Shown: positions 44,745 to 53,598 of the stretch, piece after piece
Numbering within the stretch: the stretch's first letter is position 1
Layout: each line of letters opens with the position of its first letter
Origin: Reichenbachiella ulvae
Lineage (GTDB): Bacteria > Bacteroidota > Bacteroidia > Cytophagales > Cyclobacteriaceae
DNA: 64,000 bases
Direction: 5' to 3'
NCBI RefSeq assembly: GCF_025833875.1
Contig: NZ_JAOYOD010000001.1
Coordinates: 2,728,001 to 2,792,000, forward strand
Position numbers and translations under genes: made by a program
Notes under the pieces: generated by a model
What the model was told of the DNA's origin: nothing
What the model saw: the letters and a program-made list of their open reading frames with translations, nothing else
Database searches by the model: none

Positions 44745-45980
44745 CTATTTTTCCAAAAGTGTCGCTTGCTCTTCCATACCAACCACATGAGCTACCGTCT
44801 TAATTAGCTTCTTGTTTCGCTTCACAAATGGATTACTCATATCCCAAACGTATCCAGCCAATATAGAAGTGATTTGCTTCTTGATTTCCAACTTGATATC
44901 CGAATGGAAGAAAATCTTTTGTAAATCTCCATTGTACCAGGTTTCTACTACTGCTCTGAACACCTCACTGGCTTGTTTCATATGGGCTACATATTCCATT
45001 TCCCAATCAGGCTTTCCCCCATTCAATTCACGTTCGATCAGTTTGGCACTTTTGATAGCAGACTCAGTAGCAATCGCCACCCCTGAAGAAAATACCGGAT
45101 CGATAAAACCAGTGGTATTACCTGCCAGTGCAAATCGGTGTCCGTATAGTTTGGTAGCAGAATTGGTGTAATCATTCGCACCACGTACATCATACAAAAA
45201 TTCTTTCCCCTCGAATCGCTCAACGAAATGATCTGACTGAGCCATCATTTTTCTGAATAGCTCATTGTTATCTTCTGCCGGTAGGTCGAACCATTTTTTG
45301 TTCCCGACAAAACCCAAAGAAGTGTTGCCATTCGAGAAAGGAATCACCCAATACCACAAATCCTGCTGTAGCACTTCGAAAGTAATCCTCATAGGACGTT
45401 TGTAGGGAGATCGATCTTCCTCTTTTACCTGAGTGAAAAGTGATCTTCTGTTGGTCGCCTGATACTCCACATCAAAATTCAGCATCTTGGCCAGCACACC
45501 TGCATTGCCGCTAGAGTCTAACACATAGCGAAACTCCTCGGTGCTCACGCTTCCCTGCTCATCGATATCGGCTACCACTTTATCTTCTTGAAAGTCAATT
45601 TTAGAAATGACCGTTTCATATTTGAATTCCGCACCTTTCTTTTCGGCTTCTTTAGCCAGAATGTGATCAAACTCATCGCGTGGTACTTGCCAGGTCCAAG
45701 TCCACCCAGGTGTAAAATTCTCATCAAAGGAAATATCCATTTCCTGATCTTTTCGCACGAACAGCGCTCCAGACTTTACTTCAAAATTGGCCGCTTCTAA
45801 GGCTTCCAGCATTCCTACCTCTTTGAAATGCTCCATACTCAGTGGCAATAAACTTTCGCCAATGGTAAAACGGGGAAACTTAGATTTTTCAACCACCGTC
45901 ACACTAAAACCTTGATTCACCAAATAAGCCGCCGCTACACTCCCTGCAGGTCCTGCTCCAATCACCAATACATCCTTCAT
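44745..45980 (-). CDS. FAD-dependent oxidoreductase resembling flavin-dependent halogenases
   Basis: 411 residues. N-terminal FAD site VIGAGPAGSVAAAYL (6-20), ESLLP (42-46), then two features of the FADH2-dependent halogenase group: Lys69 in FEVKSGALF, where the halogen-carrying Lys lies, and WYWVIP (209-214), the W-x-W-x-I-P motif that separates halogenases from monooxygenases. LAGNTTGFIDPVFSSG (about 290-305) closes the FAD site. Known flexirubins include chlorinated members, so ring halogenation is an attractive role; a hydroxylase or reductase is the alternative. It has its own strong terminator and is divergent from the methyltransferase gene. Confidence 0.82.
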   Translation of the reverse strand: MKDVLVIGAGPAGSVAAAYLVNQGFSVTVVEKSKFPRFTIGESLLPLSMEHFKEVGMLEALEAANFEVKSGALFVRKDQEMDISFDENFTPGWTWTWQVPRDEFDHILAKEAEKKGAEFKYETVISKIDFQEDKVVADIDEQGSVSTEEFRYVLDSSGNAGVLAKMLNFDVEYQATNRRSLFTQVKEEDRSPYKRPMRITFEVLQQDLWYWVIPFSNGNTSLGFVGNKKWFDLPAEDNNELFRKMMAQSDHFVERFEGKEFLYDVRGANDYTNSATKLYGHRFALAGNTTGFIDPVFSSGVAIATESAIKSAKLIERELNGGKPDWEMEYVAHMKQASEVFRAVVETWYNGDLQKIFFHSDIKLEIKKQITSILAGYVWDMSNPFVKRNKKLIKTVAHVVGMEEQATLLEK

Positions 45981-46281
45981 AGATTTGTTGAATTATTATT
46001 TTGAGACCAAATGGCTGATTCGTGACTCTCCTTATTTTGGTTCACATTCTTGTAAACCGTCCCTATAGGATCAATTAGTCTCTTAATTGAATTCAAAAAT
46101 AATAAGATTTGAAATAACGCTCCTCGCTCTAATAGTACTTTTAATGCAACATAAAAACAAAACATCAAATCCATGCACATTAGAATCTGATTAAAATTCT
46201 CTTTAATAAATAAATTTTAGCGCTTTCCTTATTTACTTGTGCTTTCATTTTCTATTAATAGGATTTATCAATCAAAAAAGC
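45981..46281. promoter_or_regulatory. AT-rich divergent promoter gap between oxidoreductase and methyltransferase genes
   Basis: A 301-bp AT-rich region between divergent starts. It must hold promoters for both genes; I see no repeat, palindrome or credible small gene. An open frame at 45977-46180 has no protein-like features. Confidence 0.5.
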
Positions 46282-47340
46282 ATGAACAAACAGAAACTCT
46301 CAGCCATTGACGCAAAATTTGAAGCACAAAAAATCGCTTTTGCGCCATTGACCTTTCAGGCGATTAGAGCCATGAAAAATTTGGGAGTGATGGAAAACAT
46401 CCGCAGCAGCCAAGGCCAGGCCACCAAGGAGTCGATCATGGCCGATCTGGATCTGGATGACTATACGGTCGAAATACTACTCGACACAGCAGAAGTCATG
46501 AATGTAATAGAGGTCGAGGACGGACGAATACAGCTCAGCAAAATTGGATACTTCCTATTAAGAGACGAGCTCACACGAGTCAATATGAATTTCTCCCATG
46601 ATGTATGCTACAATGGTTCTGCATTTTTGGAAGATTCTCTAAAACAGGGGAAGCCCTCAGGTCTGAAAGTATTTGGCAGCTGGCCTACCGTCTACGAAGC
46701 GCTGGCCCATCTAGAAGACGATGTGAGAAAATCCTGGTTGGAGTTCGATCATTTCTACTCTCAGGATGCTTTTGACTCTGCTTTGAAAATAGTTTTTGAA
46801 AAGAAGCCGAAAACACTATTTGACATTGGTGGCAATACGGGAAAATGGTCGTTCAAATGCTGTGATTACGATGAAAACGTAAAGATTAAAATCCTGGATC
46901 TACCAGGACAGATCGAAATGGCCAAAGCGAATGTGCTAAAAAAAGGATTGGAGCACAGGATTGAATTTCATCCAATGAACATTCTCGATCCAGAACATGC
47001 CATTCCAAAAGGTGCAGATATCATATGGATGAGTCAGTTTCTGGATTGCTTTTCCAAAGAGCAAATCATTGATATACTATCTAAATGCAAAGAGGCTGCT
47101 GATGCTGACACTTCTATATTTATCATGGAGCCTTTCATTGACAATCAACCCTATGAAGCCGCTAGCTATTCACTCGCTGCTACCTCACTTTATTTCAGCT
47201 GCATCGCCAATGGCAACAGCAAGATGTACAAGCTACCTCAGTTTGAAAGCATGATCGACCAGGCTGGTTTAAAAATCATCAACACGCATCTTCTGATGGA
47301 AGACAATTTCCACACCATTATAGAGTGTAAAAAGGCATAG
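46282..47340 (+). CDS. O-methyltransferase (Methyltransf_2 type)
   Basis: 352 residues from the ATG at 46282 (MNKQKLSAIDAKFEAQK). An N-terminal winged-helix dimerisation part (about 20-85, APLTFQAIRAMKNLGVMENI; VEILLDTAEVMNVIEVEDG) precedes a SAM-binding domain with TLFDIGGNTGKWS (about 195-207), ILDLPGQIEMAK and MSQFLDCFSKEQ. The family methylates phenolic hydroxyls, including polyketide and hydroxyneurosporene-type substrates, so it is a good candidate for methylating the polyene ring. The longer frame to 46237 is rejected (a hydrophobic leader unlike the family). Confidence 0.85.
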   Translation: MNKQKLSAIDAKFEAQKIAFAPLTFQAIRAMKNLGVMENIRSSQGQATKESIMADLDLDDYTVEILLDTAEVMNVIEVEDGRIQLSKIGYFLLRDELTRVNMNFSHDVCYNGSAFLEDSLKQGKPSGLKVFGSWPTVYEALAHLEDDVRKSWLEFDHFYSQDAFDSALKIVFEKKPKTLFDIGGNTGKWSFKCCDYDENVKIKILDLPGQIEMAKANVLKKGLEHRIEFHPMNILDPEHAIPKGADIIWMSQFLDCFSKEQIIDILSKCKEAADADTSIFIMEPFIDNQPYEAASYSLAATSLYFSCIANGNSKMYKLPQFESMIDQAGLKIINTHLLMEDNFHTIIECKKA

Positions 47341-47552
47341 CAGCTGCGTGTACAGCAGGTTTAGTCTGTAACCATCATGTGTCGGAAAGCTACCCTTTCT
47401 TAGCTTGCCTTCACACAAAGCCTTGTGAGCAGCTAGACATATCTGACTTTTAGATTAATTTCGAGCCACGGGTTGGATTCGTCCATGTAAACCCTCACCG
47501 CATGAAGTCATACCGAAGACTTCAGGTATAGAACCGAGTCTCATTGTCTAAT

Positions 47553-49205
47553 ATGAAAAAACGCTACATCACCCTCATCATTCTCGCTTCTTTGTTACTG
47601 ATAGGAGCCGTCTATTTTGTGATGAGAGTGGTCTACCCTGCCCCAGAGACAGGTGAAAGCGAAATCACAGCTGACCAGATGGTGGTAGTAGCAGAAAACC
47701 ATTACCAGCTGGGCAATAGCTGGATTCGTCAAAACGAAAACGGCAATTGGGAAAGCTACATAGAAGGCAATGCCTACGATCGTGGCAGAACCATGGGCAT
47801 TCTACACAAGCAGCTGATCCAAAATCAAGAACAAATCTTCGTGGATGAAATCAACACCAATGTACCCTCCTGGTTCTTGAGAAAAGTACTCTTATTAGGT
47901 ATCGCCTGGTTCAATAGAGACCTGGATGAGTACATACCGCTAGAATATCGACAAGAAATATACGGTGTATCGGAGTTCTTTTCGGACGAGTATGATTTCA
48001 TCGGCCCCAAATTCAACCGCATCGTCAACTATCACGCAGCACATGATATCGGGCATGCCGTTCAAAATATGCATTTAGTTGGCTGCACCTCTGTTGGAAT
48101 CTGGAACTTCAGTGACAGCACCCAGCTCATGATGTCGGGTCGCAATTTCGATTTCTATTTCGGGGATGACTTTGCCAAGGACAAAATCGTTTTGCTTTGT
48201 AATCCTGACCAGGGCTATCAGTATCTATCAGTCACCTGGGGAGGCTTCTGCGGAGTGGTATCTGGTATGAACGAAAAAGGGCTCAGCATTACCCTCAACT
48301 CTGCCAAATCTGAGATCCCAAGCCAGTCAGGGACTCCCGTTTCGATTATCGCCAGAGACATCTTGCAGTATGCTTCCAATATAGCCGAGGCAAAAGCCAT
48401 TGCAGAAAAGTATGACAGCTTTGTGTCCGAACTCTTTACGATCTCCTCTCTGGAGGATGAAAAAATGATGGTGATAGAAAAGTCCCCAGAGCGTACAGGC
48501 TACTATTACCCAAAGGATGACACACTGGTAGTGGCCAACCACTATCAAAGTCCGGAAATGAAAGACCTACCGATCAATCTAGACCATTTGGCCACTTCTG
48601 AATCGGAAGACCGCTTTCTGAGAACTGAGCAGCTTTGCACCCGAATCGACTCTACCTCGCCTGACAACATTGCCAAAATACTGAGAAACCAAAAGGGCAT
48701 CGATGGCAAAGACCTGGGGATAGGAAATCCAAAAGCCATCAACCAACTGCTGGCTCATCATGCGGTGATTTTCGACAATGTAGAAAAGCGCGTTTGGGTA
48801 TCGAACTACCCCTTTCAGGAAAATGTATTTGATGCCTATGATCTGGATGATTTCGATCTATGGAAAGGAAACGCCTTGGGCGTTAGCATAGATTCTTTGC
48901 AGTTGGCGCCTGACAGCTTCTACCAAAGTACGGATTTTCAGACTTTCGAAAAATTCAAATCCCTGAAAGCTGAATTGATCTCTGCGACACAAGAAGAAAA
49001 ACCACTCAGCGAGGAGCAGCTAGCAGCGTTCGAAAACAGTAACCCCATGTACTACGAAACCCACCGTCTGCTAGGCAACTACCATGCAGCTCTTGGCAAC
49101 AAAGAAAAAGCCATTGCACAATACCAAAAGGCACTGCAGTTGGATATCGCCTACATGGAGGACAAGGTTTTTATCGAAGAGCAAATCAAAAGCCTTCAGC
49201 AATGA
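47553..49205 (+). CDS. C45-type Ntn-hydrolase (acyltransferase/autopeptidase) with C-terminal TPR
   Basis: About 550 residues: an N-terminal membrane anchor (residues 5-26), then a peptidase C45/acyl-CoA:6-aminopenicillanate-acyltransferase-like domain with nucleophile Cys178 in HLVGCTSVGIWN (numbered from ATG 47553), GRNFDFYFG, SVTWGGFCGVVSGMNEKGLSIT, and TPR-like helices at the end (THRLLGNYHAALGNKEKAIAQYQKALQLD). Ntn hydrolases of this group cleave themselves before Cys and use it as nucleophile. Inside this locus it may transfer or cleave the acyl chain. An in-frame TTG lies 9 bp upstream. The stop overlaps the acpS start by 4 bp. Confidence 0.82.
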   Translation: MKKRYITLIILASLLLIGAVYFVMRVVYPAPETGESEITADQMVVVAENHYQLGNSWIRQNENGNWESYIEGNAYDRGRTMGILHKQLIQNQEQIFVDEINTNVPSWFLRKVLLLGIAWFNRDLDEYIPLEYRQEIYGVSEFFSDEYDFIGPKFNRIVNYHAAHDIGHAVQNMHLVGCTSVGIWNFSDSTQLMMSGRNFDFYFGDDFAKDKIVLLCNPDQGYQYLSVTWGGFCGVVSGMNEKGLSITLNSAKSEIPSQSGTPVSIIARDILQYASNIAEAKAIAEKYDSFVSELFTISSLEDEKMMVIEKSPERTGYYYPKDDTLVVANHYQSPEMKDLPINLDHLATSESEDRFLRTEQLCTRIDSTSPDNIAKILRNQKGIDGKDLGIGNPKAINQLLAHHAVIFDNVEKRVWVSNYPFQENVFDAYDLDDFDLWKGNALGVSIDSLQLAPDSFYQSTDFQTFEKFKSLKAELISATQEEKPLSEEQLAAFENSNPMYYETHRLLGNYHAALGNKEKAIAQYQKALQLDIAYMEDKVFIEEQIKSLQQ

Positions 49206-49573
49206 TTCATGGCATAGGTACGGATATCGCAGAAACGGCTCGTTTCAAGAAGAAACTGAAGAATCAAAAATTCCTTGATTTGGTCTTCAGTCCTGAAGAA
49301 CAACAATACTGCATGTCTCAAGGACATCCCGAACAGCATCTGGCCGCACGATTTGCAGCCAAGGAATCCTATATGAAGGCCCTGGGTACGGGTTGGGCAC
49401 AGGGAGCCGATTTTAAGGAAATCGAAGTGGCCCACAATGAAGAGGGAGCTCCTATCATCCAACTACATGGAGCAACCCAATCATATTTTGATAAATCAGA
49501 ACTGAAAGACATATTTGTATCCATAAGCCATACCGCCGAATATGCGGTCGCTTATGTGACCATAACCAAGTAG
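49202..49573 (+). CDS. acpS: holo-ACP synthase (4'-phosphopantetheinyl transferase, AcpS type)
   Basis: Attaches phosphopantetheine to the two ACPs of the cluster. 123 residues with the AcpS metal site Asp8 (GIGTDIAETARF) and FAAKES (Glu55), followed by a typical ISHTAEYAVAYV end. AcpS enzymes are about 120-125 aa trimers, so the length is canonical. It may be the genome's housekeeping copy or dedicated to the cluster; its position between the C45 and ligase genes with overlaps suggests dedicated use. Confidence 0.9.
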   Translation: MIHGIGTDIAETARFKKKLKNQKFLDLVFSPEEQQYCMSQGHPEQHLAARFAAKESYMKALGTGWAQGADFKEIEVAHNEEGAPIIQLHGATQSYFDKSELKDIFVSISHTAEYAVAYVTITK

Positions 49574-49579
49574 GCAAAC

Positions 49580-50875
49580 GTGGAGATAGAACAGGACTAT
49601 TCGAGTTTAGAAAACATCAAAAAACTGCAGAACGAGCAGTTTCTTTCCCATTTGACATACATCCGGGAAAACTCAAAATACTATCAAAAGAAGTTCGCAA
49701 AATCAGGATTGGATTGGCAGAACATCAAGAGCCTGGAGGACATCCATCTGCTCCCTGTCACTACCAAAGAAGAGGTGGAAATGTACAATCTGGAATTCCA
49801 GACAGTGAGCAATCAGGACATCATCGAGTATGTTACTACCTCCGGGACATTGGGTGATCCTATCAGCATAGGCCTCACCAGAGAGGACCAGAAAAGACTG
49901 GAATGGAATGAGCGTAGATCCCTGGAGATGTGCGGTATCACTGCCCATGATGTAATACAGATCACCACTACACTAGACAAACGGTTCATGGCTGGAATGG
50001 CCTACTACCTGGGAGCCACGGCTCTGGGTGCTGCAGTGATTCGATCAGGCATAGGAGATCCGGACTTTCAGCTGGACAACATAAAAAGATTCAAACCCAC
50101 CGTGCTCGTGGCAGTCCCTTCTTTTGCCTACAAGTTTGGCAACTATCTGCTGGGCAAGGGCATAGACCCCAAAACCACTTCAATCAAAAAAATTGTATGC
50201 ATCGGGGAGCCGATCAAGGACGAGGAATTCGAACCGAATACGCTGAATGAAAAACTAAGTGAGATCTGGGATGTAGAGTTGTACTCTACCTATGCCAGTA
50301 CAGAGATGGCCACCGCTTTTACCGAATGTAAGGAAGGAAAAGGAGGGCACCTGTTGCCAGAGCTGATTCACATAGAGATACTGGACGAAAACAATCAACC
50401 TGTACCCCATGGACAGGTGGGTGAAGTGACGGTGACTCCTTTTGGGATCAAGGGCATGCCACTGCTCAGATTCAAAACAGGTGACCTGGCCCGAGTACAT
50501 TCGGACGCTTGTAGCTGCGGTCGCAATACCCTCCGACTGGGGCCGATCGAAGGACGAAAAGGTCAGATGATCAAATGGAAAGGCACAACGCTTTTTCCCC
50601 AGCAGATCGAAAACGTATTGAACCATATCTCTGAGATTGACAACTATATCATCGAACTATCTCTGGATGACTTGGGGCTGGACAAACTCAAAGTGATCCT
50701 ACCTGACCATCTGGATCAGGGGATCATAGATCGTGCCCAGAGACTACTCCAGCAACGATTAAGAGTCAATCCAATACTGGAACAAAATACGGCTGCTTAT
50801 ATTTCCAGCGAGATACTCCCGAAAGGCAGTAGAAAACCCCGCAGATTCGTGGACAAAAGAGAGGCAATTAAGTGA
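49580..50875 (+). CDS. AMP-dependent aryl-acid ligase (phenylacetate-CoA-ligase-like)
   Basis: 431 residues, adenylate-forming. The P-loop TTSGTLGDPI spans about 86-95; YSTYASTEMAT (about 235) and KTGDLARVH (about 303) are the A5 and A7 motifs; the C-terminal KGSRKPRRFVD carries the A10-type Lys region. PaaK-like size. It should activate an aryl acrylic acid such as coumarate and load it on CoA or ACP. The start is a GTG at 49580, 6 bp after acpS, and the stop overlaps the next GTG (GTGA). Confidence 0.88.
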   Translation: MEIEQDYSSLENIKKLQNEQFLSHLTYIRENSKYYQKKFAKSGLDWQNIKSLEDIHLLPVTTKEEVEMYNLEFQTVSNQDIIEYVTTSGTLGDPISIGLTREDQKRLEWNERRSLEMCGITAHDVIQITTTLDKRFMAGMAYYLGATALGAAVIRSGIGDPDFQLDNIKRFKPTVLVAVPSFAYKFGNYLLGKGIDPKTTSIKKIVCIGEPIKDEEFEPNTLNEKLSEIWDVELYSTYASTEMATAFTECKEGKGGHLLPELIHIEILDENNQPVPHGQVGEVTVTPFGIKGMPLLRFKTGDLARVHSDACSCGRNTLRLGPIEGRKGQMIKWKGTTLFPQQIENVLNHISEIDNYIIELSLDDLGLDKLKVILPDHLDQGIIDRAQRLLQQRLRVNPILEQNTAAYISSEILPKGSRKPRRFVDKREAIK

Positions 50876-52398
50876 AAAAGATAGACGACAAATACGAGGT
50901 AGTAATCATAGGATCAGGCATGGGCGGATTGGCCTGTGGACTGATGCTGGCCATGGAAGGCAAATCCGTTTGTATCCTGGAGAAAAACGCTCAGATCGGC
51001 GGTACTTTGCAGACCTTCAAGCGTGATGGGGGCAAATTCGATACCGGCGTGCACTATGTTGGTGGTCTGGAGGAAGGACAGCCTCTTTATCCCTACTTCA
51101 AGTATCTGGACATCTTCAAGGATGTCGACATCATGAAGCTGGACGAAAACGGCTATGACATCATCACCTTCGCTGGAGACGACAACCAGTATCCGCATGC
51201 GCAAGGCTATGATAATTTCAAAAACCAATTGCTCCAATTCTTCCCCGACGAAGAGGCCAACCTGGATCGATATATTCACGACATCAAGGAGCTTTGTAAG
51301 AAATTTGCCCTCTACAACATCTACGACCTGCCCGAAAAGAGCAATGAGCTAGAGTACATGTACACCGGGGCTAGCGAAAAAATCAACAGCTATACCTCCA
51401 ATGAAAAGCTTCAAAAAGTACTGGCAGGCTCTAACCTCCTCTATGCAGGAGAGGAAAACAAAACGCCATTTTATGTACATGCACTGATCATCAACTCATA
51501 TATGATGAGTGCCTACAAATTCCACAAGGGCGGGAGTCAGATCAGCCGCTCGCTCAACTATTCGATCAAAGACCGAGGTGGCAACATCGTAAGAAATGCA
51601 GAGGTCACCTCTATCAATCACAATGAAAGAACTGTAGAGAGTGTGACCCTGGCAGATGGACGTACCATCAAAGGGGACATTTTCATCTCCAACGTACACC
51701 CATCAGAAACCATCAAACTGATGGATCAGTCCCTGATGCGAAAATCCTATACTTCCAGAATCGCGAGCCTGGAAAACACTGTATCCGTTTTCACCCTGTA
51801 TCTGGTATTGAAGCCTGAAACAGTGAAATATGTCAACTCAAACTTTTACAACTTCAGTCAGGAGAAGGTCTGGGGTCTGACCGATTACAAACTCGACGAC
51901 TGGGGCAAAGACATCGCGATCTTCTATTTGCCAGACGAGAAAAAACCAGAATATGCCGGCGTGATCACGGTGATGGCTTACATGAAAATGGATGAAGTTC
52001 AGCCCTGGATCGAAACCTACAACACCACGCTTCAGGTGAGTGATCGATCGGAGAGTTACCAGGATTTCAAAGAACGAAAGGCTCAAATCTTACTCAAAAG
52101 ATTAGAGAACTATATGCCTGGTATCAACAAGCATATCAAGAGCTACCATACCTCTACCCCACTGACCCAGCGGGACTATCTGAATACGACGGATGGTTCG
52201 CTCTATGGGATCTCTCGCGATCACAACTTCCCGCTGAAGTCACAGATCAACACCCGCACGAAAATGAAAAACATGTTTTTCACCGGGCAGAACATCATCC
52301 TCCACGGCGTACTGGGCGCTACGATCAGTTCTGTGGTCACTTGTACCGAAATTTTGGGGAGAGATTATTTACTCAAAAAAATCAAATCTGTTTTGTAA
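50872..52398 (+). CDS. CrtI-type FAD-dependent desaturase/isomerase
   Basis: 508 residues. VVIIGSGMGGLACGLMLAMEGKSVCILEKNAQIGGTLQTF gives the FAD fold shared by phytoene desaturases and carotenoid isomerases; the middle HKGGSQISRSLNYSIKDRGGNIVRNAEVTSI is the substrate-pocket strand; GQNIILHGVLGATISS closes the FAD site. The family could desaturate or isomerise the polyene chain or oxidise the ring. No carotenoid genes are in the window, so a carotenoid role is less likely. GTG start overlaps the ligase stop. Confidence 0.87.
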   Translation: MKKIDDKYEVVIIGSGMGGLACGLMLAMEGKSVCILEKNAQIGGTLQTFKRDGGKFDTGVHYVGGLEEGQPLYPYFKYLDIFKDVDIMKLDENGYDIITFAGDDNQYPHAQGYDNFKNQLLQFFPDEEANLDRYIHDIKELCKKFALYNIYDLPEKSNELEYMYTGASEKINSYTSNEKLQKVLAGSNLLYAGEENKTPFYVHALIINSYMMSAYKFHKGGSQISRSLNYSIKDRGGNIVRNAEVTSINHNERTVESVTLADGRTIKGDIFISNVHPSETIKLMDQSLMRKSYTSRIASLENTVSVFTLYLVLKPETVKYVNSNFYNFSQEKVWGLTDYKLDDWGKDIAIFYLPDEKKPEYAGVITVMAYMKMDEVQPWIETYNTTLQVSDRSESYQDFKERKAQILLKRLENYMPGINKHIKSYHTSTPLTQRDYLNTTDGSLYGISRDHNFPLKSQINTRTKMKNMFFTGQNIILHGVLGATISSVVTCTEILGRDYLLKKIKSVL

Positions 52399-52407
52399 GT
52401 TGCATTC

Positions 52408-53418
52408 ATGACGGGGAGGAGATTTTTTAAGCTAAAAAAGAAGAAGCGCAAAGAACCAGGCACACTGATTCTAGGTGTACATGGTTTAGGCAACAAGCCT
52501 CCGCACCCTATGATCAAGCTTTGGTGGAAAAAATCCATCATCGAGGGTCTGAAGAAAGTAGAGGGATCCAAAAAGCATTTTCATTTTGAGATGGTGTACT
52601 GGGCAGACATCATGTATCCCTATCCGCTGAACCCGCGGATCAAGGACCCGGATCATGAGCTGCATATCGAGGAGCCCTATATCCCCGAGCCGATCCCCAC
52701 TCCCAAAATCCGATACACACCCTGGCATCTGGCTAAAATCACTTTTGATAAGATCAAGGAAATAGCCTTCCTCAGCAAAAATGGTCTGGCCAACTATCGC
52801 TTGCCTTTCAATTTTGTCGTCAAAAAATCCTTTAGAGACCTGGCGGCATATTATGACGAAGAGCAAAGCAAGGCGGAATTTTTGGATCAATTGCCGGTCA
52901 AAAAACTGATTCGCAATCGACTCAGAAGATTCCTATACAAGCACCGCAACAAACGAATACTGATCGTAGCACACTCCATGGGATCCATCATCACCTACGA
53001 TGTATTATGGCTCCTACAAAACATCTACGAAATAGACACTTTCATCTCGATGGGCTCACCACTTGGGCTCCCCTTGATCAGAGAGAATATCGCGAGGGAT
53101 CACAAATTCAAATATGAAGAAGGAGACTTACTGCCTACACCAGAAAACATCAAGCACTGGTTCAACCTCTCGGACAAGGAAGATCACTTTGCGGTATTCG
53201 ACGAGCTGGCACAATTCTTCGCCTCCAACTCCAACCATGTCGCCCCTACCGATATGCTGGTAGACAATGACTACAAAAACTGGGTGACTGCCAATGCCCA
53301 CAAGTCCTTTGGCTACCTGCGCACCCCCGAGATGGGCAAAATCATATCGGACTTCCTCAACAAGAAACCCGAAACCATCTGGGAAAAAGCCAGGAAGCTA
53401 TTGAAGAGGAAGAAGTAG
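52408..53418 (+). CDS. alpha/beta-hydrolase-like protein
   Basis: 336 residues, cytoplasmic by sequence, with ILGVHGLGNKPP (oxyanion-hole region), ILIVAHSMGSIITYDVLWLL (nucleophile elbow A-x-S-x-G around Ser190), and a candidate catalytic His late in the chain (HKSFGYL). The insert YPYPLNPRIKDPDHELHIEEPYIPEPIPTP is Pro-rich and unusual. Probably an esterase or lipase. It begins 9 bp after the desaturase gene, so it is the last gene of this operon, perhaps hydrolysing a pigment ester or a lipid donor. Confidence 0.75.
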   Translation: MTGRRFFKLKKKKRKEPGTLILGVHGLGNKPPHPMIKLWWKKSIIEGLKKVEGSKKHFHFEMVYWADIMYPYPLNPRIKDPDHELHIEEPYIPEPIPTPKIRYTPWHLAKITFDKIKEIAFLSKNGLANYRLPFNFVVKKSFRDLAAYYDEEQSKAEFLDQLPVKKLIRNRLRRFLYKHRNKRILIVAHSMGSIITYDVLWLLQNIYEIDTFISMGSPLGLPLIRENIARDHKFKYEEGDLLPTPENIKHWFNLSDKEDHFAVFDELAQFFASNSNHVAPTDMLVDNDYKNWVTANAHKSFGYLRTPEMGKIISDFLNKKPETIWEKARKLLKRKK

Positions 53419-53598
53419 TTTGGGTTTTTGCTATATAGGCTGTTACACACAGTTGTATTTCAGGAAGTCCCTAATCTTAGTTTGTTTCATGCAGAAAATA
53501 CCTCGCTTTCTTGGCGGCTGATAAGCGGGATATTGAGCAAATTTTTGGCAAATGGCTAAGCAAGGCCATGCGCTATATAGTCTGTTATCTCTCGTTTC
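53419..53598. other. intergenic segment bounded by a 16-bp direct repeat
   Basis: A 16-bp element (GCTATATAG-K-CTGTTA) occurs at 53430-53445 and 53572-53587, differing at one base, so a segment of about 157 bp is bounded by direct repeats. No gene seen. Each copy ends in TGTTA, similar to the GTTA ends of the attC-like repeats further right. Confidence 0.5.

Noticed and set aside
45977..46180. 67-aa minus-strand ORF in the divergent gap
   Set aside because: Hydrophobic and Cys-rich by AT composition, overlaps the oxidoreductase start, no family resemblance.
49084..49278. 64-aa ORF overlapping the C45 end and acpS start
   Set aside because: Out-of-frame shadow of two well-supported genes.
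50872..52398. Carotenoid biosynthesis locus because of the CrtI-like gene
   Set aside because: No phytoene synthase, cyclase or hydroxylase is nearby; the gene overlaps the aryl-acid ligase, so it belongs to the polyene locus.
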